Assembly: GCA_958450325.1 (NCBI GenBank) | Contig: OY288239.1 | Location: 41,103,811 to 41,167,810, forward strand | Direction: 5' to 3' | From: Agrostemma githago | Lineage: Eukaryota; Streptophyta; Magnoliopsida; Caryophyllales; Caryophyllaceae | Length of the DNA: 64,000 nt | Shown here: one piece after another, positions 9,675 to 19,210 of the stretch | How positions within the stretch are numbered: position 1 is the stretch's first letter | Layout of the letters: each line of letters begins with the position of its first letter | Translations under genes and position numbers: made by a program | Notes under the pieces: model-generated | Database searches by the model: none | What the model was told of the DNA's origin: nothing | Seen by the model: only the letters and a program-made list of their open reading frames with translations

Positions 9675-12041
9675 ATGTCGGGAACCCGTGAAAGGATTTT
9701 GCCCTTTACCGACCCATCAAGGAGGGGAGAAGGGATGGACTTTGCCTCCTCCTCTAGGGAGGTTGATTTTGAGGAGGAACACTCGGCGGATAGTGGGGGC
9801 GGTAATTCTCCTGAACCCCCCTCGTTCGACGCTATCGATTCGGACGACGAGGCGTTGGAAGTTGACCCTTCCCGAACTTCCGGCCCCCTCGTTCGTCGGG
9901 AGAAGGGGAGGGTTTATTATCTGGACAAGGCTAAATACCGCATCCCTCTGAGCACGTTCTCTGACCCGAAAAATCGGGAAGTGATCCTTGCTAAGAACGC
10001 CGCCGTCGTGATTGAGCGGCTCTATAACTTTGGGGAGGGGTACACAGTTGTTGTCCCTGGCGAAAAGGATACCGTATGCAACCCCCCGGATGGGTGCATA
10101 GCGGTCTTCCATAAATGTTTAGAGTTTGGCCTTCGCTTTCCCCTCCATCCTGTCTTAGAGGAGATCTTCAGGCGCATGAACGTCGCCGTCGCCCAGCTGA
10201 CAGCCACAGCTGTCAGGGCGCTGATTTCATATGTCTGGACCTGCCTTTTCCACCGCATGGAGCCTTCCATCGACGCCCTGCGGTTCATGGTGGGTTTGCA
10301 GATGGTTTCATCTGGGAGTACGGGCTCCCCTGGTTACTGGTCCCTCTTGAGGCAGAAGGGACATTGTTTGGTGTGGCCTGGTATGGACAGCTTGAGGGAT
10401 TGGAAGAACAACTTCATTTACATACACAGCACCCATGGGTGGAGGATTCCTCGTCACTTCAGGAATCACGTCCACAGTAGGATGGAGACCCCTGAGGAGT
10501 ACCACCCTGGCGTGGGTGGGAAGGCCTTGGAGGTTAAGCTAAGTGAGAAGGAGAAGGAGTTGACGGCCTACTTTGCAGGCCCTACCAACAAGTACGGGGT
10601 GTATGGCCCCACCTTATGGCTCCCTCATGCGGAGCTTTTAGCGACTGACAATTATTTGACCCGGCTGGGCATGAATCCGGGTCTGGATAAAGGTAGTTCA
10701 GGAGTGCTGGTGATTCCTTCTTACTCTTGTGTATTTCGGAAATGCCTTAACGGCCTGTTTGTTTGTTTTGCAGCTCTTGCCACTTTCATCTGGAAGAAAG
10801 GGGAGGTGAGACGCCTGGGCCTGGACGAGAACCTCACTGTCATCCAGAGTCGCCCTTCTCTTCCCCCTGGTTTTAGGAGAGGCGAGAAAAATCTGATGAA
10901 GCATTTGAAGGGTCTGTCATTCAGTAGGCCAAGGCTTCCCCCTCCTCCTCGAGTTACGCCCGCCAAGACGGCGGTTTCTGAGGCCACCCCCTCGCCAGCT
11001 GCGAGGGCGATTGCTTTCGAGGCTACTCCTTCGCCTATTGGCAGGCAAGAGGGCCTTTCAGCAGGGATTCAGATTCCCTCGCAGTCGCGGGCCGCAGGTT
11101 CCGAGGAGACTGGGGAGAGTACCCCCCGGGCACTGACCAGAAAGAGGAGTCGGGAGGCCCCTAACGTTGACCAGGTGGTGGATTTGGAGACTGCCACGCC
11201 TGAACCTAAGCGTTTTGCTCCGGAGATTCCCGCCACCCTTTTATCTGAGGAGAACGTTGAGTTCCACTATAATGCGGGTGACAGCCAGGATATTTCTGCC
11301 CTACTTTCCGACTCAGGGGCGGTTTTAACTGACCATCTTCTCAAGACCGTCAAGTCCGCTGCCAGTTAAGTGACCCAGTATATTAAGCGCACCTCCCGAA
11401 TTATGCAGGCCTCTGCGGAGCTGGCTGCCCTTGGTCGTCTGAGTGATGAGGAACTAGCCAACCCCGACCGCCTTTCTGCAGTTGAGAGGGATGTTGCTCT
11501 CATTGCCAGCCTTAAGGACCAGCTGGCGAAAAAGGAGACGGAGCTAGAAGAGGCCAGGGGTCGGGCTATCCACTGGAAGTCTGAGAGCGAGAAAGCTACA
11601 CGGGAAGTGTCTCGCCTGGGGGAGGAGTCCAAGAGAGCACAGCAGGCCTTTGCTGAACTAGAGCAGGCTAAAAAGGCTTTGGCTGAACTGGACCATGCTA
11701 AGAAGAGCGTTATTGACCTTGGGGAGCGCCTTTCCAAGGCAAACTCTGATCTGCAGACAGCCCTCGGTGATCTGGCGGCGAAGACCGAGGATCTGGCGAC
11801 GAAGACCGAGGACTGGGAGAAGGAGAGGGGCGAGATTCTCCAGGAGGTGGAAGTGGCGGTGTCGGCGGGATTCGTTAATGGTGCTAACTCCTGCCTGAAG
11901 GTTGTTATGGAAGCTGTCAGGGAGATGTTCCCGGGTTTTGACGAAGATGCCTTCCGGGCCCTCTACACTGCTAAGGATGAAGCTCAAATGCGTAGGTTGT
12001 CTGAGGGAGATGCTTCCGGTCCAGACGCTCCCCCTGCTTAA
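9675..12041 (+). pseudogene. Antisense ORF: Transposase_28 ('putative gypsy type transposon') protein with coiled-coil tail, one nonsense codon
   Basis: The first ATG of the unit (MSGTRERILPF) opens a frame to 11369, then the same frame goes on to 12041 after one TAA (11367-11369). An acidic N-terminus precedes a domain of about 200 residues with GLRFPLHPVLEEIFRRM, AVAQLTATAVRALISYVWT and YWSLLRQKG...LRDWKNNFIYI. This is the pattern of the PF04195-type proteins carried antisense in Tat elements. A Pro/Ser-rich linker follows, with a basic patch (LTRKRSREAP). The part after the stop is a long Glu/Lys coiled coil (LAKKETELEEARGRA, ALAELDHAKK). A likely 81-nt intron (10693-10773; GT...TTTTGCAG) lies in frame. 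The function of this family is unknown. It is transcribed against gag-pol and convergent with it. Confidence 0.75.
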
Positions 12042-12350
12042 CATGGAGGGCAGTCTTCCTCAGAGGGCTCTTGCTCGTCCCCTGCTGCGCCTGTGCTAAC
12101 GCTTTAATTTCCTTACCTTTTTGCGCGCCGAGCCCTTTGGTGGCCGGCTGCCGTACCCTTGGTTGTAACTATTTGTCTTGAAAACTTGAAAACTTGTCTT
12201 GTATTTCCTCGACGCTACTTTTTCTTTTATATGTGAATTTTCTGTTTGCTTTTGTGTATTTTGATTCTTCATGAGTTTGATTTGCAGCCCACCTGCCTGT
12301 AGGTAGGAGGGTTCTTGTTTGCTTGGCCTGTCCCTGGCATTTGTTTAGAA

Positions 12351-13150
12351 TCCAGGGGGCCTGCCCCCTGCCTGCCTAGGGGTAGGCAGGGAGATTCCTC
12401 AGCGTTTTTTATACAAGGCTGGGGGGCCTGCCCCCAGTCCTTGTTGGTATGGCCTGCTCCTGGCTTTTCGTTCAAGGTCCAGGGGGCCTGCCCCCTGCCT
12501 GCCCAGAGGTAAGCAGGGTAGCTTTTTGTGTTTTTTATACAAGGCTGGGGGGCCTGCCCCCAGTCCTTGTTGGTACGGCCTGCTCCTGGCTTTTCGTTCA
12601 AAGTCCAGGGGGCCTGCCCCCTGCCTGCCCAGAGGTAAGCAGGGTAGCTTTTGTGTTTTTTATACAAGGCTGGGGGGCCTGCCCCCAGTCCTTGTTGGTA
12701 CGGCCTGCTCCTGGCTTTTCGTTCAAAGTCCAGGGGGCCTGCCCCCTGCCTGCCCGGAGGTAAGCAGGGTAGCTTTTTGCGTTTTTTATACAAGGTTGGG
12801 GGGCCTGCCCCCAGTCCTTGTTGGTACGGCCTGCTCCTGGCTTTTCGTTCAAAGTCCAGGGGGCCTGCCCCCTGCCTGCCCAGAGGTAAGCAGGGTAGCT
12901 TTTTGCGTTTTTTATACAAGGTTGGGGGGCCTGCCCCCAGTCCTTGTTGGTACGGCCTGCTCTTGGCTTTTCGTTCAAAGTCCAGGGGGCCTGCCCCCTG
13001 CCTGCCCAGAGGTAAACAGGGTAGCTTTTTGCGTTTTTTATACAAGGTTGGGGGGCCTGCCCCCAGTCCTTGTTGGTACGGCCTGCTCCTGGCTTTTCGT
13101 TCAAAGTCCAGGGGGCCTGCCCCCTGCCTGCCCAGAGGTAAGCAGGGTAG
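12351..13150. repeat. Tandem array of ~126-bp palindrome-rich units (6.3 copies)
   Basis: The landmark TCCAGGGGGCCTGCCCCC recurs at 12351, 12478, 12604, 12729, 12855, 12981 and 13107, so units are 125-127 bp. Each unit carries two GC palindromes (GGGGGCCTGCCCCC and GGGGGGCCTGCCCCC) and a TTTTTTATACAAGG spacer. The first unit is the most diverged and the last is cut short near 13150. The array lies between the 3' ends of the antisense ORF and pol. Because 126 is 42 codons, frames stay open right through on both strands (long ORFs at 12269-13418), but these are artefacts of the period, not genes. Tandem repeats in this part of Tat/Ogre elements are a known source of satellite DNA. Confidence 0.92.
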
Positions 13151-13397
13151 CTTTCTTTGGTTTGCGTTGGGGGGTTCACTTTTCCCAATTTTGGCAACAG
13201 GGGGGCCTCCCCCTATTGCCCCCTGCTCGTTTGTGTGTGAAAGACGCGAGTGTGAACAGGCAACGAGTATAAATCTGCATCTTCTCATTTCTCTTAAAAT
13301 TTTTCTTTTTGACATAGGGGTGGTCGGAGCCGTCGACATTTCTTATCGTCCTCCGCCTTTTTACTCTAGTAAAAGTAAAAACTGCCTACACTCTTGT

Positions 13398-14987
13398 TTA
13401 GACGTAATATTTCTTTAGTGTATCTGCATTCCAGTGAGCGCCTAGCTCTTGTCCCTCCAGATTGGCTATCCTGTACGTGCCTGGACCCAAAACCTGAGTT
13501 ATTTGGTATGGGCCCTCCCAATTGGCACTTAGCTTCCCGTGCTCTCTTGACTTTCCAATCGCCTGTGTTTTTCTCAGAACTAATTCACCCACCTGGAAGT
13601 TCCTCTGTCGGACTTTGCTATTGAAAGCTTTCCTCATTCGCTGCTGGTAGGCAGCGATATTGGTACTGGCTTCCTCTCTTAGCTCATTTACCAGGTCTAG
13701 GGCCTCAACCATTGCGGCTTCATTCTCAGCCTGGTTGTACTGCAGGGAACGTAGAGAGGGAATCCTTGTCTCAATTGGCAATAAAGCCTCTGCTCCATAT
13801 ACTAGGCCAAATGGGGTCTGGCCTGTAGACTCCTTTCTGGTAGTGCGGATGGACCAGAGTATACTGGGGAGTTCATCAGCCCACCTGCCTTTGCAGTCAT
13901 CCACCATTTTCTTCAGGCCATTCAGAATTTGTTTGTTGGCTGCTTCCGCCTGTCCATTGGTTTGAGGATGGCAGACGGCTGAGTAGGCGACTGAGATGTT
14001 GTGGCTTTCCAGCCAGTTTCTTAGTGGGTCATTATCGAACTGCCTTCCGTGGTCAAATACCAGCATTTTTGGTACACCGAACCGGGTGATGACATTTCGC
14101 CAGATCACCTTCCTAACCGCCGGCTCAGTGATGTTAGGCACTGCTTCAGCCTCCACCCATTTGGTGAAGTAGTCTATGGCGACAATTAAGAATTTTCTGC
14201 CCCCTGTGGCCACCGTGAAGGGTCCTAGGATGTCCATCCCCCATTGAGCAAAGGGGATGGGAGATAGGATTGGCCTGAGCTCCTGAGCCGGGGCATGGAT
14301 CGATGGGGCAAAGAGTTGGCATTTTCTGCATTTCTGGGTCAGGCTCTTGGCATCTGCCAGCATGGTAGGCCAGTAGTAGCATGCCCTGAGGGCCTTGTGG
14401 GCCAGCGACCTCCCGCCAATGTGATGCCCACAAATCCCTGAGTGGATGTCATCCAATACCTCAGCGGCTTGATCCGCCCGTAGGCACTTAAGCAGGGGAT
14501 AAGTAAAAGATTTTTTGTATAGTTCTCCATTAATGAATATGAACCAGGCTGCTTTAGCCTGTACCTTCCTTTTTTGTAACGAGTCTGATGGTAAGATACC
14601 GTGCCTCTTGTACTGGACGAAAGGGGTCATCCAGCTTTCCAGCTCTTCTTCCACGGCATTAATCGTTTGACGGGGATCAGTAGACTTCTCGTGTAAAACG
14701 TCAACCCATACTGATCTCCGGATGTCCTGCAGACTGGAGCTTGCCAGTTTTGACAGGGCATCTGCTCTGTTGTTCTGGGATCGGGGAATTTGTTTGACTT
14801 CATATGATTTCAGGCCGGACAATTCTCCCTTTACCATCTCTAGGTATGCGGCCATTGCTTGGTCTCTTGCTTCGTATTCTCCATTGATTTGGTTGGCGAT
14901 GAGCTGGGAGTCTGTTGCTAAAACAATTCGTTCCGCCCCTGCGGCTTTAGCCAGCCTGACGCCTGCGAGTACTGCTTCATACTCTGC
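13398..14987 (-). pseudogene. Tat element pol, distal part: end of second RNase H plus integrase
   Basis: This is the same frame as the upstream pol ORF, after a TAA at 14990-14988. It starts AEYEAVLAGVRLAK and DSQLIANQINGEYEA (archaeal-type RNase H), then ADALSKLASSS. Integrase follows: zinc-binding HHIGG...CRKCQLF, catalytic core with D in WGMDILGPF, D in LVFDHGRQFD and E in NGQAEAANKQ, and a C-terminal GPY/F module (LSANWEGPYQITQVLG). It ends YRIANLEGQELGAHWN...LKKYYV. All three DDE residues are present. There is no translation start of its own, so it depends on the upstream frame and would be lost to the stop. Confidence 0.85.
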
Positions 14988-17198
14988 TTAATTGTTTGAT
15001 GCTGGGAAAACGAACCGGAGAGCGTGCTCAAAGTCGGTGCCTTCTGGGCTGGTTAGCACGACGCCTGCACCCGCGCCGTTGGCCGTCGAGGACCCGTCAG
15101 TATATACGGTCCATTCCTGGGTAGGAGCTTCCTCTTCCCCTGAGTGGGAGCACTCGGCCAAAAAGTCCGCCAAAGCTTGGGCTTTGATGGCTGTTCTTGA
15201 CTGATAAGATATACCAAGCCCACTCAGCTCAATTGCCCATTTCAACAATCTCCCTGATTTTTCAAATTTTTCCAACACCTTTTCCAGGGGTTGGTCGGTG
15301 AGGACTACAACTGGGTGCGCGTCAAAGTAAGGTTTGAGCTTCCTGGCTGCAATTATGACCGCGTAGGCGGCTTTTTCAACCATCGGATAATTCTTCTCGG
15401 CTGCCCCCAGCGCATGACTCACAAAGTATATAGGTTGCTGGGTGCCTGCCTCTTCTCGTAGGATGACTGCGCTGACAGTTATATTGGTTACTGCAATGTA
15501 GAGGAAAAGTTTTTCTCCTGCTACCGGTCTTGCCAGGGTAGGGAGCCTCTTAAGATGGTCCTTCAGCTGCTCGAAGGCCTCTTTCTGCTCGTTTTCCCAT
15601 TTGAACTGTTTGTTTCCTTTCAGTATTTTGAAAAAAGGAGTGGCTCTGTCTGCTGATCGGGCGATGAATCGGGCCAAGGCGGCCATTCGACCCGTCAGGC
15701 GCTGGATGTCTCTGATGGTCTTGGGCTCGGGGAGGTGTAGAACTGCCTGAATTTTTTCAGGGTTGGCATCTATACCCCGAGAACTAACCAAGAACCCTAG
15801 GAATTTTCCGGAGCGGACTCCAAACGTGCATTTTTTCGGATTTAGTTTCATTTTGTAAGCGCGCAAAGAACTGAAGGTTTCCTGCAAGTCTGTCAGGTGT
15901 TCCCTGTCCTCCTTGCTTTTCACAATGGCATCGTCGACGTAAGCCTCGATGTTTCTACCTTTTTGTTTCTCAAACACTTTATCAACCAACCGCTGGTATG
16001 TAGCCCCTGCATTTTTGAGCCCGAAAGGCATCATCTTATACATGTAGGTGCCCGAACTAGTGATGAACGCACACTTCACCCTGTCCGGTTGCCACAAGTA
16101 CACTTGGTGGTAGCCTGAAAAGGCGTCTAAGAAGCTTAGCATGGTGTAGCCACTGGTGGCGTCTACCAATTGATCGATCCGAGGGAGCGGATAGCAGTCT
16201 TTCGGGCAGGCCTTGTTCAGGTTTGTAAAGTCGACGCACATTCTCCATGCGCCTGACGACTTCTTGACCATGACAACATTTGCCAGCCATTCTGGATAGT
16301 CGCAAACTTCAATAAAGTCTGCTTTCAAGAGTTTGTCAATTTCTTCCTTGATTGCTGCGTCTTTTTCTGCAGACATGTTTCGTTTCTTCTGTTTTACAGG
16401 GCGAGCATCCATGCTTACGTTCAGCTTGTGAACGATGCATGAGGGATCAACGCCGGGCATCTCGTCTGCAGAGTAGGCAAATACGTCTTTGTTCTCTCTC
16501 AGAAGTTTGATCAGTTCAGCCTGGTAGGATTCCTCTAAGCCTGTTCCTACCAGGACCTGTCTCTCTGGTTCTAAGTCCACCAGCATGCTTTCTCCCCCTG
16601 GTTCCAGGTGGTCGGGCGTCGGGTGCTTGACTGGGACTTCGCCTTCCCTGCAGGGGGAACTGTCAGCTTTTCTTTTTCCTTTTCTGTCCCTCTCGTGCTC
16701 TTGTAGGGCCACGGAGTAGCATTGTCTGGCTGACTCCTGGTCCCCGCGTATCTTTCCTTCCAGCCCGAAGTCTGTGACATACGCAATGGTGAGAGCTCTG
16801 ATGGAGATTGCGGCCTCGATTTCATCCAGCGTGGCCCTGCCAATCAGGGCGTTATAGGCAGACCTTGCGTCCACAACAACAAAGGTTGCCCTGACATTTC
16901 TGGCTGCGGAACCTTCCCCGAAGGTTACAGGCAAGTCGATGATGCCCATGGGCAGCACGCCGGCCCCACTGAATCCATACAGGGATCCGGGAGCAGGCCG
17001 TAGATGCCTTTTTTCCAGGCCCATCTTTTCGAAAGCATCCTTGTACAAAAGGTTTGTATATGCGCCTGTGTCTACCATACATCTTCGCACAATATGGTTG
17101 CTGATTTCTAGGGACAGCACCAGAGGATCACTATGCGGATATATCACCCGTCCTGCATCATCAGGGGTGATACTTAGTGTCACTCCCTTTGGGCTCCC
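14988..17198 (-). CDS. Tat element pol, proximal part: protease, reverse transcriptase, RNase H, start of second RNase H
   Basis: It follows gag in the same frame after a TAA at 17201-17199. The aspartic protease motif is CMVDTGAYTNLL. RT shows VVMVKKSSGAWRMCVDF, LSFLDAFSGYHQV, MMPFGLKNAGATYQR and the catalytic YVDD (EAYVDDAIVKSK). The first RNase H region is degenerate (LFLYIAVTNITVSAV, where the usual Asp is not seen). The second starts EWTVYTDGSSTANGAGAG and breaks off at FVFPASNN with a TAA, just before the conserved AEYEA. Its predicted start is not a real initiator: translation must come from gag, by stop-codon read-through or a subgenomic message. The stop in the second RNase H needs only one base change, and the protein after it is intact. 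Confidence 0.88.
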   Translation of the reverse strand, partial: GSPKGVTLSITPDDAGRVIYPHSDPLVLSLEISNHIVRRCMVDTGAYTNLLYKDAFEKMGLEKRHLRPAPGSLYGFSGAGVLPMGIIDLPVTFGEGSAARNVRATFVVVDARSAYNALIGRATLDEIEAAISIRALTIAYVTDFGLEGKIRGDQESARQCYSVALQEHERDRKGKRKADSSPCREGEVPVKHPTPDHLEPGGESMLVDLEPERQVLVGTGLEESYQAELIKLLRENKDVFAYSADEMPGVDPSCIVHKLNVSMDARPVKQKKRNMSAEKDAAIKEEIDKLLKADFIEVCDYPEWLANVVMVKKSSGAWRMCVDFTNLNKACPKDCYPLPRIDQLVDATSGYTMLSFLDAFSGYHQVYLWQPDRVKCAFITSSGTYMYKMMPFGLKNAGATYQRLVDKVFEKQKGRNIEAYVDDAIVKSKEDREHLTDLQETFSSLRAYKMKLNPKKCTFGVRSGKFLGFLVSSRGIDANPEKIQAVLHLPEPKTIRDIQRLTGRMAALARFIARSADRATPFFKILKGNKQFKWENEQKEAFEQLKDHLKRLPTLARPVAGEKLFLYIAVTNITVSAVILREEAGTQQPIYFVSHALGAAEKNYPMVEKAAYAVIIAARKLKPYFDAHPVVVLTDQPLEKVLEKFEKSGRLLKWAIELSGLGISYQSRTAIKAQALADFLAECSHSGEEEAPTQEWTVYTDGSSTANGAGAGVVLTSPEGTDFEHALRFVFPASNN

Positions 17199-19121
17199 TT
17201 ATTTCTCAGCGTAGCAGATCTGGTTTCTCAGCTCGCGCATTTGCCTTTTTTGACTTCTTCGACTGAGCTGGCCCTCAGTGCCCCCTGAAATCACGTGGAT
17301 TACCATCCGGTTCTGCACTGACCCCTCGGGTTTCTCAGACACTTTCTTCTGAGACTTGTTTTTAGCCGCGTAGTTGGCCAACCATCCGTTCCTGATTAAT
17401 TTCTCAATTTCATCCTTCAGGTGACGGCACTCTTCGGTGGTGTGGCCAATACAATCGTGGAAAGTGCAGAATTTCTTTGGGTCGCCTTTTGGGCTGCGAG
17501 GTTTGTTTGTACGGTTCCATTTGGCAGTTTCTTTTTCCAGTTCGAAGATTTCTGCCCTGGATTCTTTCAGAGCGGTGTAACTATCGAATCTGGGTTGGTA
17601 GACTGGGCGTTCTTTCTTGGGAGTGTCTCCCTCTTCTTTTTGCTTACCTGGTTCACCTCTGCCCCTTCCACCCTGCGGTCCCCCTTGAGGCTTTGTTTGG
17701 CCTGCAGGGGTGTCCGTCAGGCCGTGGAACTCTTCCTGCAGAATGAACCCCTCAGCAATCTTTCTGGCCATGGCCAAGGTTTCTGGTTGGGCCCTGATCA
17801 TCTGGTTTTTCATTTCCCCTGGAAGTAGGGAGATTGTCAGGGCGTAGGCGGCGGTGGAATCGTCGATTTCCCTAACCTGCTGGTAGGATAGATCGAATCT
17901 CCTCATGTATTCTCTCACACTCTCACCCTTCTTTTGTTTCAGGGTCATGAGATCGAAACGGGTAAGGCGTCTTCTCTTATTTCCGGCATACTGTTCAAGG
18001 AAAATTTCAGCCAACTCTATGAAGAATCTGATTGACCCCTGGCGGAGATCTCTGAGCCACCCCTGCGCAAGTCCCACCAGGGTGGTAGGGAAAACTTTGC
18101 ACCAGATGGCATCATCTACATCATACATGCCCATGTGGCTCTCAAAAGCTGCCAGGTGGTCTTCAGGGTCCGTCGTCCCGTCAAATTTGATGGTGGGCAT
18201 TTTGATTTTTGGAATGGGGTACTCTTGTACCTCAGGGTGCAACGGGGTTTTCGTGGGCCTGCCTACCAGTCGTGACCTGCTTTCCCCAGACTGGTTACCA
18301 TGAGATTCCCATTGTTTATGGGTTGGTTTCCTCGTACTGGGGGAGCGGTGCCTCGGTGGCGATCTGCTAGCTGCCTCGTCCTCTGTTCCCGAGGAGGTCT
18401 GCCTGGGCCTCTTCCTCTGGGAGTGGCAGAGGTTTTCACCCTGATGGTACCTGGATTCGAGCGGTTGTCCTCGGTTGAGTCTGGATTGCAAGCTTTGGGA
18501 TAAGCCGGGGGCTGACTGTTCCTTGGCCGCAGGTGTTAGCCTGGAGAAAACTCCGCCTGGCCTCTCTCCTAAGCGTTTTGACACAGGCTCCCTGGGCCTC
18601 ATGCGCTCCTGTAATCCTTGAGATAAGCCTCCCTGCCCTCCAGACGCCGATTCTGTCGTGTGAATAGAGAACGCCTGCTGGGCAGGTGGTTCTGGTTTGT
18701 CAGTGGTAATGCGCCTCTGCACATGCGTATACACTTGGGCTGTTCTTCTCGCTTTTCTCTGAGCGTTTCTGGCGGCGGTCCGCCTCGTGCCTCCGGCCTC
18801 GTCCCTGCTGACTGGGGACGGTTGCCTAGGAGCCGATGCGACCCTGCCCACCAAGTCCTCAGGTGTGAATTCCTGATCCAGCATCGCAGAGAAGAACGCG
18901 GCTGCCTGTGCCATCTGAGCTGGGGTCAGATTGAGAGCACGTCCAGGGCGTGCCCCCAGCTCGGGTGTCACAACAGTGTTAGATCTACCGAGGGGATTGG
19001 TTCCCTCTACCCCAAGGATTGTGGCAGGAGGGACCCTCTCCAACAGCGGCATTCCGTACAGGGGGGTCACCGGAGGGACCGTCGGACCCGCCTCTGCACT
19101 GTCATCAACGATTTCTGGCAT
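17199..19121 (-). CDS. Tat element gag polyprotein, 640 aa
   Basis: The ATG at 19121 lies only about 66 bp inside the PBS. An N-terminal disordered, Pro/Arg-rich third (residues 1-290) precedes the Retrotrans_gag domain (FDGTTDPEDHLAAFESHMGM, WLRDLRQGSIRFFIELAEIF, GESVREYMRRFDLSYQQVR). A basic Gly-rich linker (GGPQGGRGRGEPGKQKEE) leads to a zinc-knuckle-like CTFHDCIGHTTEECRHLKDE, which is the C-x-x-H...H...C form of Tat gags rather than the CCHC knuckle. It forms the capsid and nucleocapsid of the virus-like particle. The ORF is intact and ends QICYAEK followed by TAA. Pol resumes in the same frame directly after it. Confidence 0.9.
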   Translation of the reverse strand: MPEIVDDSAEAGPTVPPVTPLYGMPLLERVPPATILGVEGTNPLGRSNTVVTPELGARPGRALNLTPAQMAQAAAFFSAMLDQEFTPEDLVGRVASAPRQPSPVSRDEAGGTRRTAARNAQRKARRTAQVYTHVQRRITTDKPEPPAQQAFSIHTTESASGGQGGLSQGLQERMRPREPVSKRLGERPGGVFSRLTPAAKEQSAPGLSQSLQSRLNRGQPLESRYHQGENLCHSQRKRPRQTSSGTEDEAASRSPPRHRSPSTRKPTHKQWESHGNQSGESRSRLVGRPTKTPLHPEVQEYPIPKIKMPTIKFDGTTDPEDHLAAFESHMGMYDVDDAIWCKVFPTTLVGLAQGWLRDLRQGSIRFFIELAEIFLEQYAGNKRRRLTRFDLMTLKQKKGESVREYMRRFDLSYQQVREIDDSTAAYALTISLLPGEMKNQMIRAQPETLAMARKIAEGFILQEEFHGLTDTPAGQTKPQGGPQGGRGRGEPGKQKEEGDTPKKERPVYQPRFDSYTALKESRAEIFELEKETAKWNRTNKPRSPKGDPKKFCTFHDCIGHTTEECRHLKDEIEKLIRNGWLANYAAKNKSQKKVSEKPEGSVQNRMVIHVISGGTEGQLSRRSQKRQMRELRNQICYAEK

Positions 19122-19187
19122 GATTGTGTTTAATTTTGTGGTTATGAGTGGTTGATTTTAGTGGGTAACTCGTGAGCACAACCGTAA

Positions 19188-19207
19188 GTTCCCCACAGAC
19201 GGCGCCA
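19188..19207 (-). other. Primer-binding site of the Tat element
   Basis: Three bases inside the right LTR, the minus strand reads TGGCGCCGTCTGTGGGGAAC. It starts TGG, as expected for pairing with a tRNA 3' CCA end, and matches the TGGCGCCG type common in plant Ty3/gypsy elements. It fixes the right LTR as the 5' LTR and the element's orientation as minus. I do not assign the tRNA. Confidence 0.85.
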
Positions 19208-19210
19208 AAT

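Noticed and set aside
12269..13418. Three long ORFs (up to 356 codons) on both strands
   Set aside because: Products of the 126-bp tandem period (42 codons); the repeated peptides differ by frame and match nothing known.
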